From Campylobacterales bacterium (GTDB lineage Bacteria; Campylobacterota; Campylobacteria; Campylobacterales; Campylobacteraceae): DNA of 38,526 nt. Location of the stretch: positions 97,823-136,348 of the forward strand of contig JACUTV010000001.1 in the NCBI GenBank assembly GCA_014859645.1. The letters run 5' to 3'. The notes beneath the pieces were generated by a model, which worked only from the letters and a program-made list of their open reading frames with translations, was not told the DNA's origin and did no database searches. Positions 8,746 through 16,026 of this stretch are shown one piece after another. Position 1 is the stretch's first letter; each line of letters begins with the position of its first letter. The position numbers were made by a program, and so were the translations under genes.

Positions 8746-10674
8746 GTGGGATTGTTTAACAAGCTAACCAAAGGAAGTGGTGCAGAGGGTAAAAAAGAAA
8801 CTCCTCCCGTGACATTTTCTCCTATTATTATTGATACTCAAGACGTTGTTAAAGAGTTAAAAAATGTTGCAACCGCCAACAATGTTGACGTGGAAGTGGT
8901 AGATTTTAAAATCCTTAAAGTGACCACCTTATATCGCCAAGGCGAGGAAGAAGAGTGGAAAGAAGTGAGCGAAGAAGCGCGGTCACTTTTTGACGAAGAT
9001 GATTTTTTCCTCAATCCTGAGCTAAAGGTCGAGCAACACTTTAAGGTTGAAATTTTTGATACACGTGCTGAAGACGAGTCCACTCCAATGCTTCCACCCC
9101 TCTCTTTGGGGGCCAATAAAAACCTCACCAAGACGGTTGTGACGATTAAAAAGAGCGTTGATATCCGCTACAGTTCTAACTTTGAAAATGCATTGATTGA
9201 AGCAATTAACAAAAAGAAAATTAAAGCAAAAATCCTTGTAGGCATTCGCGAAGGCATCATGCGCCAAGAGGTCAAAAAGATTGCTGCTTCGGTGCGCATC
9301 AACAATATCATTGAAAAAGACAGCACTTTTGTGGTGATGGAGGGCATTGATCCTGTACTGCCCGTCAATGACGCGTTGATTGTCCACTACAAGAAAAAAA
9401 TAAACGCGGAAGACAAGCAAGGTAGGGTGGATTATTCGCGCAGGGGTTATTTGGAGGCCGTGGGCGAGGGTGAGGTTATCTTAGAGTATGTTAAGCCCCA
9501 AGAAGGCTCTCCTGGAAAAACGTGCCGCGGGGTGTTTTTGCCGGTCAATGAGCCAAAAGTGACCAATGAATCAACCATTAATATCACTGAAAATATTATT
9601 AAAAAAGAAGACGATAAAACCATTCGTTATATCGCTAAATGCAGTGGGTATGTAAAAGAAGCGGGTGGAACTTACGACATCCAAGACCAGATGGAACTTG
9701 ATGAGATTAATTTTAAAACTACAGGTTCCATTGAAGCAGGGCTTGACCGTAACGTGACCATTAATATCAAGGAGAGTGATGCTTTCAAGGATGCCATTGG
9801 AACAGGAATGAGTGTGGAAAGCACGGAGCTGAATGTGGACGGCAACGTGGGCAGTCAAGCAAATATTCGTGCTAGAAAAGTGCGCATCGGTGGACAAACC
9901 CACATGACGTCTACGATTTGGGCGGATACGGCAAATATTTCTGTGCATCGAGGCACCCTTGAAGCAACAGAAGTGACCATTGACCGCCTTGAAGGTGGTA
10001 AAGTGATTGCGGACGTGGTGCGTGTAAAATCAGTGATTGGTGGCGAGATTATTGCGCGGCAAATTTACATTGAAACCCTTGCGTCAAATGCGCAGATTAC
10101 GACATCGGAGTTGATTGAGATTCAAGAATTAAAAGGAAGTAACAATAAATTTCTCGTAGACCCCGCAAGCGCTATGACCTTCAAAACAGAGACAGCTTCT
10201 TTGACAGAGAAAATCGAAAAAGCCCGAAAAAGCCTTGATAGCTTGCCAAAACAGTTAGAAAACAAAAAAAATATCATCGATAAAAACAAGCAATCTGTCG
10301 AGATGATTAAAGCAAAAATCGAAGAACTTAAGGCCGAAGGGCAAAAGCCACCCGCAACATTTATGGGAAAACTCAAAGACTATCAACAACTCGTCAATGA
10401 GTACAACTTGATGCTCAAAGCCATGAAAGATTACAAATTTCAACTCAACGACTACAAGGAAGAACTCAACCAAATGCAGTCCAAAATATTTTCTGCCAAA
10501 ATCATCAACCACTCCCCGTGGAAAGAGTACAATGAGATTAAATTTAAGCTCATTTCTCCTGCTATCGAAGTGGAATACAACACCAAAAATCATGAAATCT
10601 CCAAAATGATTACGCTCGTGCAAACCTCGGACGATAAGTTTAAAATCAACCGCTCAAGCCAGATAGAACGATGA
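8746..10674 (+). CDS. fapA: FapA family protein (DUF342)
   Basis: A 642-residue protein of the FapA/DUF342 family, mostly polar and without membrane segments. The central part (roughly residues 170-470) is rich in short repeats such as GNVGSQANIRARKVRIGG and GGKVIADVVRVKSVIGG, consistent with the right-handed beta-helix typical of the family. Residues about 490-590 (Lys/Glu/Gln-rich) are predicted coiled coil. In Vibrio, FapA affects flagellar assembly and polar localisation; its role here is inferred. The frame is open from a TTG at 8695, but the GTG at 8746 has AAAGGTGG just upstream and is preferred. The stop overlaps the ruvA ATG (ATGA). Confidence 0.8.
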   Translation: MGLFNKLTKGSGAEGKKETPPVTFSPIIIDTQDVVKELKNVATANNVDVEVVDFKILKVTTLYRQGEEEEWKEVSEEARSLFDEDDFFLNPELKVEQHFKVEIFDTRAEDESTPMLPPLSLGANKNLTKTVVTIKKSVDIRYSSNFENALIEAINKKKIKAKILVGIREGIMRQEVKKIAASVRINNIIEKDSTFVVMEGIDPVLPVNDALIVHYKKKINAEDKQGRVDYSRRGYLEAVGEGEVILEYVKPQEGSPGKTCRGVFLPVNEPKVTNESTINITENIIKKEDDKTIRYIAKCSGYVKEAGGTYDIQDQMELDEINFKTTGSIEAGLDRNVTINIKESDAFKDAIGTGMSVESTELNVDGNVGSQANIRARKVRIGGQTHMTSTIWADTANISVHRGTLEATEVTIDRLEGGKVIADVVRVKSVIGGEIIARQIYIETLASNAQITTSELIEIQELKGSNNKFLVDPASAMTFKTETASLTEKIEKARKSLDSLPKQLENKKNIIDKNKQSVEMIKAKIEELKAEGQKPPATFMGKLKDYQQLVNEYNLMLKAMKDYKFQLNDYKEELNQMQSKIFSAKIINHSPWKEYNEIKFKLISPAIEVEYNTKNHEISKMITLVQTSDDKFKINRSSQIER

Positions 10675-11222
10675 TTGTCGCATTAGAGGGCGTTGTTGTA
10701 CGCAAAGAACCTACCTATGTGCACCTCAAAACCGTTGCGGGTGTGACGTATAAGGTGGCGGTTTCCCTTTATACGAGTGCCTCATTGGCGACTTCTGGTA
10801 CCGTTTCATTGCACACTACCCAAATCTTCCGCGAAGATGCTCAGTTGCTTTTCGGGTTTGCTTCGCTAGATGAACAGCGGATGTTTGAAACCTTGGTAAA
10901 ATTAAGCGGTATTGGCCCTTCTATCGCTATGGCGGTGTGTTCGACGCTAACACCCAAAGGGTTTGCAGAAGCGCTGATTCATGGGAATATAGACGCGTTT
11001 AAGATGGTGCCAGGCATTGGGCCAAAAAGTGCTAAGCGCATCTTGGTGGAGTTGAGCGATTTTTCACTGCACGGGGAAGAAAGCGTGGGCGTGGGGCACG
11101 AAGCTTCGTTAGCTCTTGAAAGTCTTGGATTCAAAAAAGACCGCATTCAAAAAGTCCTCAGCACCTGTACCGCAGGGGACACCGCAGGGCTCATCAAAGA
11201 AGCACTTAAAAAATTAAGCTAA
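10671..11222 (+). CDS. ruvA: Holliday junction DNA helicase subunit RuvA
   Basis: A 183-residue protein that binds four-way junctions as a tetramer and recruits RuvB for branch migration. The N-terminal OB-fold begins MIVALEGVVV. The two helix-hairpin-helix motifs are LSGIGPSIAMAV (near residue 78) and VPGIGPKSAKRILVEL (near 113). The C-terminal domain (AGLIKEALKKLS) is the RuvB-contact region. Length is slightly short but within the range for this phylum. ATGA overlap with fapA and a 9-base gap to ddl indicate co-transcription. Confidence 0.95.
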   Translation: MIVALEGVVVRKEPTYVHLKTVAGVTYKVAVSLYTSASLATSGTVSLHTTQIFREDAQLLFGFASLDEQRMFETLVKLSGIGPSIAMAVCSTLTPKGFAEALIHGNIDAFKMVPGIGPKSAKRILVELSDFSLHGEESVGVGHEASLALESLGFKKDRIQKVLSTCTAGDTAGLIKEALKKLS

Positions 11223-11231
11223 AGGAAACGT

Positions 11232-12269
11232 GTGGAAATAGGAATTGTATTTGGCGGGAAAAGCTACGAGCATGAAATTAGCATCGTTAGTGCTATTGCG
11301 CTTAAAAAAGTGCTTACATGTAAACTGATTTATATTTTTTGCGATGCCAATCGCGAGTTTTATCTGATTCCAACCGAATCCATCAATGCTAAGCGTTTTT
11401 CAGACGGAAGTTACAAAAAAGACCCCAAACTTACCTTGGAGCAAGGCGGCTTTACATGTAAGGGATTATTTGGCTCAAAAAAAGTTGCCTGCGACGTGGT
11501 GCTTAACCTCATTCATGGCGCGGATGGCGAAGATGGCAAACTTGCAGGGTTGTTTTCGTTTTTTGGTGTGCCTTTTATTGGGCCGCGCTTGGAAGCTTCA
11601 GTGCTAAGCTACAGCAAGCTTTGGACGAAACATCTTGCGCAAGCGTGTGGCGTGAAGGCTTTGCCTTACGAATTGCTCACACCTGAGAAACGCACACCAA
11701 GCCTTGCGTATCCGCTTATCGTTAAGCCTTTGCGCCTTGGAAGTTCTATTGGGGTGAGCGTGGTGCGAAGTGAAAAGACCCTTGATTATGCCCTAGATGT
11801 GGCGTTTGAATACGATGATACGGTCATTGTGGAGCCTTTTATGGAAGGGGTTAAAGAGTACAATCTCGCAGGATGTTTTACCTCGCAAGGCGTTGAATTT
11901 TCTATCATAGAAGCCCCGCAAAAAGGGGAACTGTTGGATTTTGACAAAAAATATTTGGATTTTTCACGAACGGCTACGGTGTCCAAAGCCGCCCTTGAAC
12001 CTTTAGAAGAAAAACGTCTCCAAGAGGCTTTTACGGCACTTTATATGCCGTTGTTTCAAGGGGCGTTGATTCGGTGCGATTTTTTCATGATCGATGGCGA
12101 AGTAATTTTAAATGAAATTAACCCCAATCCTGGCAGTATGGCAAACTACCTTTTTGAAGACTTTGACGGGCTTGTACGTCGTCTAGCCAACGCGTTGCCT
12201 GCGCCAAAAGAAGCCGCGGTTTCTTACCAGTACATCCACTCTATCCATTCCGCTAAAGGCAAACTCTAA
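11232..12269 (+). CDS. ddl: D-alanine-D-alanine ligase
   Basis: A 345-residue ATP-grasp enzyme joining two D-alanines for the peptidoglycan stem peptide. Family marks are EIGIVFGGKSYEHEISIVSA at the N-terminus, the substrate loop LGSSIGVSVV, and the metal/ATP motif VILNEINPNPGSM near residues 290-305. The start is a GTG preceded by AAAGGAA at 6 bases. It lies upstream of murF, whose enzyme uses the D-Ala-D-Ala product. It carries two exact TTACATGTAA copies (11314, 11452), both read as Thr-Cys-Lys. The upstream gene is ruvA, 9 bases away; a hairpin begins at the stop codon. Confidence 0.95.
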   Translation: MEIGIVFGGKSYEHEISIVSAIALKKVLTCKLIYIFCDANREFYLIPTESINAKRFSDGSYKKDPKLTLEQGGFTCKGLFGSKKVACDVVLNLIHGADGEDGKLAGLFSFFGVPFIGPRLEASVLSYSKLWTKHLAQACGVKALPYELLTPEKRTPSLAYPLIVKPLRLGSSIGVSVVRSEKTLDYALDVAFEYDDTVIVEPFMEGVKEYNLAGCFTSQGVEFSIIEAPQKGELLDFDKKYLDFSRTATVSKAALEPLEEKRLQEAFTALYMPLFQGALIRCDFFMIDGEVILNEINPNPGSMANYLFEDFDGLVRRLANALPAPKEAAVSYQYIHSIHSAKGKL

Positions 12270-12300
12270 GAGAGTTCTTACTGAGCTCTCTATGCGTTTT
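12269..12300 (+). terminator. Candidate intrinsic terminator after ddl
   Basis: AGAGAGTTC (12269-12277) pairs with GAGCTCTCT (12283-12291) as a 9-bp stem with one G-T wobble and a 5-base loop TTACT. A short TTTT follows five bases later (12297-12300). The T-run is weak and displaced, so termination may be partial. Confidence 0.45.
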
Positions 12301-12314
12301 CAGGGCAAAGCCTC

Positions 12315-12340
12315 GAAAACTACGCTAACGCTGAGTTTTC
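12315..12340. repeat. Inverted repeat in the ddl / antitoxin-like gene gap
   Basis: GAAAACT (12315-12321) and AGTTTTC (12334-12340) are perfect 7-base inverted arms separated by 12 bases. They are flanked by partly matching CTC and CTCG bases. A second element in the same gap is the perfect 10-base palindrome GTGTTAACAC (12390-12399). The rest of the 204-base gap shows no gene or known RNA. Their role is unknown. Confidence 0.4.
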
Positions 12341-12437
12341 CTCGACGGAAGGCCCACACACCCTTGGTGCTTTGACTTCTTGCAAAAATGTGTTAACACC
12401 CTTCTCTTCTCCAAGCTCCCTGTAAGCCGCCTCCCGC

Positions 12438-12443
12438 TATGAT
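12438..12443 (+). promoter_or_regulatory. Possible -10 hexamer for the antitoxin-like gene
   Basis: TATGAT lies 30 bases before the ATG at 12474 in an AT-rich stretch. No -35 is obvious, which is common for housekeeping promoters in Campylobacterota. The call rests on position and sequence only. Confidence 0.3.
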
Positions 12444-12473
12444 TTTACATAAAATTTTACACAAAGAAGAGCC

Positions 12474-12692
12474 ATGGGCGCCTATTCACAAGAAGAAATG
12501 TACACAGCAACCCAAATGGTGCGCAATTTTAGCGCAATCGTCTCAGAAGTGAGCGAAGGTAAGCGTAAGCGCGCCATCATCGTTAAAAACAACCGCTTTG
12601 AAGCCGTGCTTTTAAACATGCAAGAATACGAACGCATGCAAGAAGCTGTGGAAATTCTAGAAAAAATCTACGCCAAAACCAAGCGAGCATAA
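12474..12692 (+). CDS. Phd/YefM-like antitoxin-fold protein, no toxin partner
   Basis: A 72-residue protein with the opening TATQMVRNFSAIVSEVSEG followed by KRKRAIIVKNNRFEAVLLNM and QEYERMQEAVEIL. This is the pattern of the Phd/YefM DNA-binding antitoxin fold: N-terminal beta-alpha unit, central strands, then a C-terminal helix. A toxin gene (RelE/ParE/Doc type) would normally follow, but the next gene, one base away, is an alpha/beta hydrolase. A small gene of this kind is found in the same place in Campylobacter (from memory), so it may be a resident regulator rather than an active toxin-antitoxin module. An AAGAAGAG lies before the ATG. Confidence 0.75.
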   Translation: MGAYSQEEMYTATQMVRNFSAIVSEVSEGKRKRAIIVKNNRFEAVLLNMQEYERMQEAVEILEKIYAKTKRA

Positions 12693-12693
12693 G

Positions 12694-13407
12694 ATGGCAA
12701 AACGGGCTTTACATGTAAACGGAGTGGACTATGAGATAGGGTATGAACTCCTTCATCCTGAACATGCACAAACCATTGTCTTTTTGCACGGGTGGGGGGC
12801 AAATAAAGAGATTATGAAAAAAGCCTTTGGAGGCGTGTTTGGAGCGTACCAACATCTTTATCTTGATTTGCCAGGATTTGGTACTTCTTCTTTACATGTA
12901 CCGCTCACTTCCAAGGAATACGCTCAGGTCGTAGAGGCGTTTTTGGAAGCGTTACATGTAACGCCTGCGGTGATTGTGGGCCACTCTTTTGGGGGTAAAG
13001 TCGCCACCTTGCTCAATCCGCCAACCTTGGTGCTGTTGAGCAGTGCGGGGATTGTGCCGCCCAAATCCTTATGGGTGCGAAGTAAGATCGCCATGTTTAA
13101 GGCACTAAAAACTTTGGGGCTTGGGCGGTTTTACCGTCTGTTTGCCACCAAAGATGTGCAAGGTATGGCGCCGGTGATGTACGAAACACTCAAAAAAGTT
13201 GTCAACGAAGACATGCGTGAAGTGTTTCGCGCGTACGCAGGGCGCGCGGTGATTTGCTGGGGCGAAGATGACAAGGCGACTCCGTTGCAAAGTGGCGAAG
13301 AGATTGCACGGTTGATTCCAAATGCGAGGTTTTATCCCTTGCAAGGAGATCATTTTTTCTTTATTTTGCATGGCGCACGCATTGAGCGTGCTTTGGAGGA
13401 GGCGTGA
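12694..13407 (+). CDS. Alpha/beta hydrolase
   Basis: A 237-residue alpha/beta-hydrolase-fold protein. The oxyanion region is FLHGWGA (residues 30-36), the nucleophile elbow is GHS98FGG, and the probable acid and base are Asp193 (CWGEDDKATP) and His220 (QGDHFFF). These form a complete Ser-Asp-His triad. There is no signal peptide, so it is cytoplasmic. Members include esterases, C-C hydrolases and haloperoxidase-like enzymes; the substrate cannot be predicted. It sits between an antitoxin-like gene and murF (TGATG overlap). It carries three copies of the TTACATGTA element (12709, 12892, 12952), all read as Leu-His-Val. Confidence 0.85.
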   Translation: MAKRALHVNGVDYEIGYELLHPEHAQTIVFLHGWGANKEIMKKAFGGVFGAYQHLYLDLPGFGTSSLHVPLTSKEYAQVVEAFLEALHVTPAVIVGHSFGGKVATLLNPPTLVLLSSAGIVPPKSLWVRSKIAMFKALKTLGLGRFYRLFATKDVQGMAPVMYETLKKVVNEDMREVFRAYAGRAVICWGEDDKATPLQSGEEIARLIPNARFYPLQGDHFFFILHGARIERALEEA

Positions 13408-14843
13408 TGATGGAAATGGTATGGCTTGGATTGCACCTTGTTTTTGTGATGGGGCTTGGGTATTACCTCGCCACCGCGCTACAGTGGTACCATTACCGCG
13501 TCAAGCGCGTGGTGTTGCATTTTCACAAACCCCAATGGCATGTGTTTTTTCTCATCATTCCTGTGGTGGCCTATTATGCAGTGGGCGTGTATGTGTGGTT
13601 TTACGTGATTGTGGCGTTTTTCCCGATGCTAGTGTTGTGGGCGCGAAAGCTTGATAAACCGTTAGTGTTCACGGCAAGAGTAAAGCGGTTTTTTGCCTTT
13701 TTGTTTTTTGCGACACTTTTTCAAGACGTATTGTGCTTGGCTACGGCCGCGTGCGAGCAGTTTGGCGTGTTGATGCCGCTCATTGCCACGGTGCTTTTGA
13801 GTAGTGCATACGAAAAACTTCTTTTTCAAGGGTTTTATAAAAAAGCCAAAACCAAGCTTGCGGCGCGCCCTTCTTTGAAGATCGTTGCTATTACGGCAAG
13901 CTATGGAAAAACGAGCATGAAAAATGTTCTTGCGCACATTTTAGGTGAAACTTTCGTGTGTTATGCCACGCCACGCAGTGTGAACACGTTAGGCGGGTTG
14001 GTACAAGATGTCAACACGGCATTGCCTGAAGACGTACAAGTTTACATCGCCGAAGCGGGCGCTAGGGAAGCGGGCGATATTTTGGAAATTACGCGCTTTT
14101 TGGAACCCCATGTGGTACTTGTGGGAGAGATCGGGCCTCAGCATATTGAGTATTTTAAAACCTTAGAAGTGGTGCGCAATACCAAGATGGAGCTAGTCTA
14201 TTCGCTACGCCTTGAAAAAGCCTTTGTGCACCACAGCACTAAGGCAATGCCAAGCGAAACGGTATGTGTTTTTGGCACAGAATGTTTACATGTAGAGGCA
14301 ACCCTTGAGGGAACCCGTTTTGAAGCGATGCTTGAAGGGGAAAAACGGACGTTTGAAACCAAGCTTTTGGGTGCTTTTCATGCGACCAATCTTATTGCTT
14401 GCATCCACGTGGCGCGGCATTTTGGCCTTTCTTTTGAGCATATTGCCCAACGAATTGCCTCCTTGGAGCCCGTACCGCACCGCTTGTGCCGCATGGATGC
14501 GGGCGGTAAAATCATCTTGGATGACAGCTTTAATGGGAACTTTGAAGGGATGCGCGCTTCTTATGAGCTGGTGCGCCAATACCAAGGACGCAAGGTGCTT
14601 GTCACGCCAGGCATCATTGAGAGTACCAAAGAAGAAAACACTGCCTTGGCAAAGGTGATGAACGAGGTATTTGACGTGGTGATGGTGACGGGTCAAGTCA
14701 ACGCGGCCACGTTAATGAGTCAACTGAAAAAGCCCGAAGTGCACCTTTTGAAAGAAAAATCCCAGATGGAGTCCTTGCTAGCGATGCACACAAGGGCTGG
14801 GGATCTTATCTTGTTTTCAAATGATGCACCCAGTTTTATTTAG
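13407..14843 (+). CDS. murF: MurF-type Mur ligase with N-terminal membrane domain
   Basis: A 478-residue ATP-dependent Mur ligase, expected to add D-Ala-D-Ala to UDP-MurNAc-tripeptide. The P-loop is ITASYGKTS near residue 168, followed by the central-domain AYR-like region (AEAGAREAGDI, VGEIGPQHIEYF) and the C-terminal ligase domain (HRLCRMDAGGKIILDDSFNGN). The first ~150 residues are not the usual MurF substrate domain but several hydrophobic segments (for example HVFFLIIPVVAYYAVGVYVW), so the enzyme is probably membrane-anchored. The frame also offers a GTG at 13404; the ATG at 13407 forms TGATG with the hydrolase stop behind a strong GGAGGAGG. Proximity to ddl supports the assignment. The end overlaps convergent ackA by 8 bases. 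Confidence 0.85.
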   Translation: MMEMVWLGLHLVFVMGLGYYLATALQWYHYRVKRVVLHFHKPQWHVFFLIIPVVAYYAVGVYVWFYVIVAFFPMLVLWARKLDKPLVFTARVKRFFAFLFFATLFQDVLCLATAACEQFGVLMPLIATVLLSSAYEKLLFQGFYKKAKTKLAARPSLKIVAITASYGKTSMKNVLAHILGETFVCYATPRSVNTLGGLVQDVNTALPEDVQVYIAEAGAREAGDILEITRFLEPHVVLVGEIGPQHIEYFKTLEVVRNTKMELVYSLRLEKAFVHHSTKAMPSETVCVFGTECLHVEATLEGTRFEAMLEGEKRTFETKLLGAFHATNLIACIHVARHFGLSFEHIAQRIASLEPVPHRLCRMDAGGKIILDDSFNGNFEGMRASYELVRQYQGRKVLVTPGIIESTKEENTALAKVMNEVFDVVMVTGQVNAATLMSQLKKPEVHLLKEKSQMESLLAMHTRAGDLILFSNDAPSFI

Positions 14844-16026
14844 CGAGCACCGCCTGGGTTTGTTGGGCGATTTCAAGCTCTTCGTTGGTGGGTACTACTA
14901 GGGTTGCTACTGAGGCGTCTGGAGTGTGGATGGGGGTAATAACCTTACAGCGTTGGTCGTTGATTTTTTCGTCAATACTGATGCCGAGGTTTTTTATTCC
15001 CGCACACACTTTTGCCCGCAATTTGGCGTCGTTTTCGCCAATCCCACCCGTGAAGATAAGTGCGTCTACGCGTCCAAGAACGGCGCTGTAAGCACCAACG
15101 TATTTTTTGATGCGATAAGCAAACATCTCAAAAGCAAGGGCGGCTTTTTCGTCCCCGTTGTCAATCATCAATCCAATTTCTCGCATGTCGTTGTTGCCAC
15201 AAATCCCTTTAAGGCCGCTTTGTTTGTTGAGTAAGGTGTCAAGCTCAGCAATGGTGTAGCCTTTTTCACGGTGCAGGTAAAACAAGATTGCAGGGTCTAA
15301 ATCGCCACTGCGTGTGCCCATGATGAGCCCCTCCAAAGGGGAGATTCCCATGGACGTGTCCACGCTTTTGCCTCCTTGAATGGCCGCTGCACTCGTACCA
15401 TTTCCAAGGTGCAATGAGATAGCATTAAAGGCGTCGTAAGGGATGTTTAAATGGGCCGCAGCAGCCTTGGAAACAAAGTGATGAGACGTGCCATGAAAAC
15501 CATAGCGCCTTACATGTAAAGACTCATACAGCGCATAGGGAAGGGCGTACATGTAAGCATGTTGGGGAAGGGTGCGGTGAAATGCTGTGTCAAAAACTGC
15601 CACTTGGGGAACGCCCTTGCTTTGCTTGATAGCAGTTTCAATACCGACTACGTGCGCAGGATTGTGTAATGGTGCCAAGGCAGAAAGCCCTCGAATGCCT
15701 TCAAGTACTGTTTGGTCAATAAGCATGGGCGCAGAAAAAAGCTCACCGCCATGCACGACGCGGTGCCCGATAGCATCAAGATGACTCAAACACGTTAAAA
15801 GCCCAGATTGTGCAAAAAGAGCGTTCATGACTTCAAGTGCTTCTTCGTGGGTGGCAATAGGACTTGACGTGCTAAAATGCTCACCTGCGTGGGTGGAGAG
15901 TTTGGCTTGAGAGGTTGTCTCGCCGATTTGCTCCATCATCCCTGAGGCTAAAACGCTGTGCGTAGTCATGTCAAACAGTTGAAACTTAATGGAGGAACTT
16001 CCAGAATTAAGAACTAAAATCTTCAC
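14836..16026 (-). CDS. ackA: Acetate kinase
   Basis: A 396-residue kinase interconverting acetyl phosphate plus ADP and acetate plus ATP. It has the ASKHA-fold opening KILVLNSGSSSIKFQLFD, the substrate segment VFDTAFHRTLP, the RYGFHGTSH motif and the adenosine-binding FTGGIGEND. The start is a GTG at 16026, which overlaps the pta TGA (GTGA); an AAGGAG lies 9 bases before it. Together with pta it forms the acetyl-CoA to acetate route. Two TTACATGTAA-type elements lie inside (15510 as Leu-His-Val, 15547 as Tyr-Met-Tyr). The 3' end overlaps murF on the other strand by 8 bases. Confidence 0.96.
   Translation of the reverse strand: MKILVLNSGSSSIKFQLFDMTTHSVLASGMMEQIGETTSQAKLSTHAGEHFSTSSPIATHEEALEVMNALFAQSGLLTCLSHLDAIGHRVVHGGELFSAPMLIDQTVLEGIRGLSALAPLHNPAHVVGIETAIKQSKGVPQVAVFDTAFHRTLPQHAYMYALPYALYESLHVRRYGFHGTSHHFVSKAAAAHLNIPYDAFNAISLHLGNGTSAAAIQGGKSVDTSMGISPLEGLIMGTRSGDLDPAILFYLHREKGYTIAELDTLLNKQSGLKGICGNNDMREIGLMIDNGDEKAALAFEMFAYRIKKYVGAYSAVLGRVDALIFTGGIGENDAKLRAKVCAGIKNLGISIDEKINDQRCKVITPIHTPDASVATLVVPTNEELEIAQQTQAVLAK

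Noticed and set aside
12372-12377. TTGACT as a -35 element before the antitoxin-like gene
   Set aside because: No acceptable -10 lies 16-18 bases downstream; the nearby TATGAT is too far away.
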